A DNA stretch of 64,000 bases from Stenotrophomonas sp046736075 (lineage in GTDB: Bacteria > Pseudomonadota > Gammaproteobacteria > Xanthomonadales > Xanthomonadaceae), in the NCBI RefSeq assembly GCF_046736075.1, contig NZ_CP177163.1, forward strand, positions 2,108,001 through 2,172,000, read 5' to 3'. Of the stretch, positions 62,549 through 64,000 are shown in pieces; positions within the stretch are counted from its first letter, which is position 1, and each line of letters starts with the position of its first letter. The notes under the pieces were generated by a model that was given only the letters and a program-made list of their open reading frames with translations, did no database searches and had not been told where the DNA came from. The position numbers and the translations under genes are program-made.

Positions 62549-63316
62549 TCAGCCCAGCTGCACCCACGCCGGCGCATGGTCGCTGGGGCGGTCCCAGGTG
62601 CGCGGCTCGCGGTCGATGCCCGAGGCGGTGGCGCGCGCCTTCAGCGCGTCGGACACCAGGGTCAGGTCGATGCGCAGGCCAAGGTTGCGGCGGAAGCCCG
62701 CCGCCCGGTAATCCCACCAGCTGAACACCCCCTCCTCCTCGCTGTGCAGGCGGAATGCGTCGTGCAGGCCCAGCTGCAGCAGCTTGGTCAACGCGCCACG
62801 CTCGGCGGTGGAGGTGAGGATGTGGTTCTCGTTCCACACCAGCGGGTCGTGCACGTCGCGCGCATCGGGGGCGATGTTGAAGTCGCCCATCACCACCAGC
62901 TCGGGGTACCGCTGCAGCTCGGCGGCCACCCAGGCGTGCACCGCCTCGAGCCAGCGCAGCTTGTAGGCGTACTTGTCGGTGCCCACGTCCTGGCCGTTGA
63001 CCACGTACAGATTGATGATCCGCACGCCGTTGACGGTACCGGCGATGGCGCGCTTCTGCTCATCCTCGAAGCCGGGAATGCCGATCTGCACGTCCTGCGC
63101 CGGTTCGCGCGAGAGCAGCGCGACGCCGTTGTAGGTCTTCTGCCCCGCAAACACGCTGCGGTAGCCCAGCCCGGCCAGCACCGCGTCGGGGAACTTGTGG
63201 TCCTCCATCTTGGTTTCCTGGATGCCGACCACGTCCGGTGCGAACGCGGTGAGCCATTGTTCCAGGTGCGGCAGGCGCACGTTGAGCGAGTTGACGTTCC
63301 AGGAGGCGATTTTCAT
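62549..63316 (-). CDS. xthA: Exodeoxyribonuclease III
   Basis: A 255-residue AP endonuclease/exonuclease of base excision repair. Family motifs include IASWNVNSLNVRLPHLEQWL, IQETKMEDHKFP, LVVMGDFNIAPDARDV and the C-terminal RTWDRPSDHAPAW with the catalytic Asp-His. The ATG at 63316 (MKIASWNV) is preferred over one three codons upstream because homologues start there. Confidence 0.94.
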   Translation of the reverse strand: MKIASWNVNSLNVRLPHLEQWLTAFAPDVVGIQETKMEDHKFPDAVLAGLGYRSVFAGQKTYNGVALLSREPAQDVQIGIPGFEDEQKRAIAGTVNGVRIINLYVVNGQDVGTDKYAYKLRWLEAVHAWVAAELQRYPELVVMGDFNIAPDARDVHDPLVWNENHILTSTAERGALTKLLQLGLHDAFRLHSEEEGVFSWWDYRAAGFRRNLGLRIDLTLVSDALKARATASGIDREPRTWDRPSDHAPAWVQLG

Positions 63317-63372
63317 GGGGGTCATTCTACCCGGGGGTGGGCAATGGGTGGCTCCGGATGCGCCATTGGACC

Positions 63373-63447
63373 GTAGGGCCGGCCGCTGGCCGGCTCCTCA
63401 TGAACGTGTCCGGCGTCCGCGTGGAGCCGGCCAGCGGCCGGCACTAC
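63373..63447. repeat. SMAG-type inverted pair overlapping a stop codon
   Basis: GTAGGGCCGGCCGCTGGCCG and the inverse arm CGGCCAGCGGCCGGCACTAC are separated by about 30 bases. The terminal CTAC (63444-63447) supplies the TAG stop of the leftward aldehyde dehydrogenase gene. Confidence 0.85.
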
Positions 63448-64000
63448 CTCACGAGCAGCTTCAACAACCCCGCGATCTTCGAATACGGCGGCTTGAGCAG
63501 ATCACTGGCCGCCCAGCGCGACTGCCACAGGATCGGCAGCTGCTTGCTCATCGCATCGAACCCGGCGCGGGCGTGGTAGGCGCCCATGCCGCTGGGGCCG
63601 ACGCCACCGAACGGCAGGCCGTTGATGGCGAAGTGCAGCAGGGTGTCATTGACGGTGACGCCACCCGCCACGATCTGGCCAAGCACGCGCTCCACCGTGT
63701 CACGCTCCTGGCTGAAGACGTACAGCGCCAGCGGCCGGTCGCGCGCCTGCACCTCGGCCAGCGCGGCATCCAGGTCCGGATAGGCGCACACCGGCAGGAT
63801 CGGGCCGAAGATCTCCTCCTGCATCAGGTCCAGGTCGGCCGGCGGATCGAGCACGATGGTCGGCACGATCAGGCGCTCACGCTCGGCCCGTGCCGGGTCG
63901 ACGCTGGCCAGTTCGATCACCGGCACGCCGCGTGCGCGGGCCTGGTCGAGATAGCCGCGCAGCCGCTGGTACTGCCCGTCATGGATGATCCGGGTGTAGT
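63444..64000 (-). CDS. Aldehyde dehydrogenase, C-terminal part (coniferyl-aldehyde dehydrogenase-like)
   Basis: 185 visible residues at the 3' end of an NAD(P)-dependent aldehyde dehydrogenase; the start and the catalytic cysteine region lie outside the window. Seen are VPTIVLDPPADLDLMQEEIF, the FGPILPV motif, VNDTLLHFAINGLPFGG and GPSGMGAYHARAGFDAMS, typical of the class with short C-termini such as coniferyl-aldehyde dehydrogenase. The stop codon is part of a SMAG repeat. Confidence 0.88.
   Translation of the reverse strand, partial: YTRIIHDGQYQRLRGYLDQARARGVPVIELASVDPARAERERLIVPTIVLDPPADLDLMQEEIFGPILPVCAYPDLDAALAEVQARDRPLALYVFSQERDTVERVLGQIVAGGVTVNDTLLHFAINGLPFGGVGPSGMGAYHARAGFDAMSKQLPILWQSRWAASDLLKPPYSKIAGLLKLLVR

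Overview
The window is GC-rich chromosomal DNA of a gammaproteobacterium of the Xanthomonadaceae, most likely Stenotrophomonas. The evidence is a xanthomonadin/aryl-polyene pigment cluster with a XanB2 chorismatase, an sX13-like small RNA next to polA, and many short palindromes that begin with GTAG and match the SMAG repeats of Stenotrophomonas. Coding density is high. No tRNA, rRNA, CRISPR array, phage or transposase was seen.

1-8.2 kb: an aryl-polyene (xanthomonadin-type) operon runs leftward off the window edge. It holds an MIO ammonia-lyase, an LpxL-like acyltransferase, a family 2 glycosyltransferase, an AMP-ligase fused to a dehydratase, a membrane protein, two acyl carrier proteins, a 1-acylglycerol-phosphate-type acyltransferase and a ketosynthase-like protein. 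xanB2 is transcribed divergently and supplies hydroxybenzoate. A phosphopantetheinyl transferase at 61.5 kb could activate the carriers.

8.2-10.6 kb: a cyanide-insensitive-type bd oxidase (cydAB).

10.7-22.7 kb: an orphan type VI secretion island, all leftward: vgrG, a DUF4123 chaperone, a VasX-like membrane effector, then a tandem array built on a 2290-base unit (DUF6708 membrane gene, small membrane gene, broken copy of the small gene). Variation between the copies is concentrated in the membrane segments, as expected for a diversifying immunity array. This is the most unusual part of the window.

23-29.9 kb: an S9 dipeptidyl peptidase overlapping a Nudix hydrolase, two secreted proteins that share an apparently undescribed disulfide-type domain of about 80 residues, hemF and a DUF421 protein.

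30-43 kb: the sX13-like RNA, polA, a small lipoprotein, SMAG repeats, a universal stress protein, a sugar acetyltransferase, small membrane proteins, a low-molecular-weight phosphatase, uvrD, a YdhS-like flavoprotein, cardiolipin synthase, rpmG and rpmB.

43.3-47.8 kb: a tightly packed five-gene operon with a Ycf46-like AAA+ ATPase and four proteins I cannot assign. 48-53.9 kb: a czcCBA heavy-metal efflux operon preceded by a His-rich small protein. 54-55.8 kb: a DUF885 zinc peptidase. 55.9-56.3 kb: two SMAG-based tandem arrays. 56.3-58.5 kb: cell-surface sugar/lipid genes. 58.5-61.5 kb: rsmG-parA-parB. 61.5-64 kb: the phosphopantetheinyl transferase, a GlsB-like stress protein, xthA, and the C-terminal end of an aldehyde dehydrogenase.
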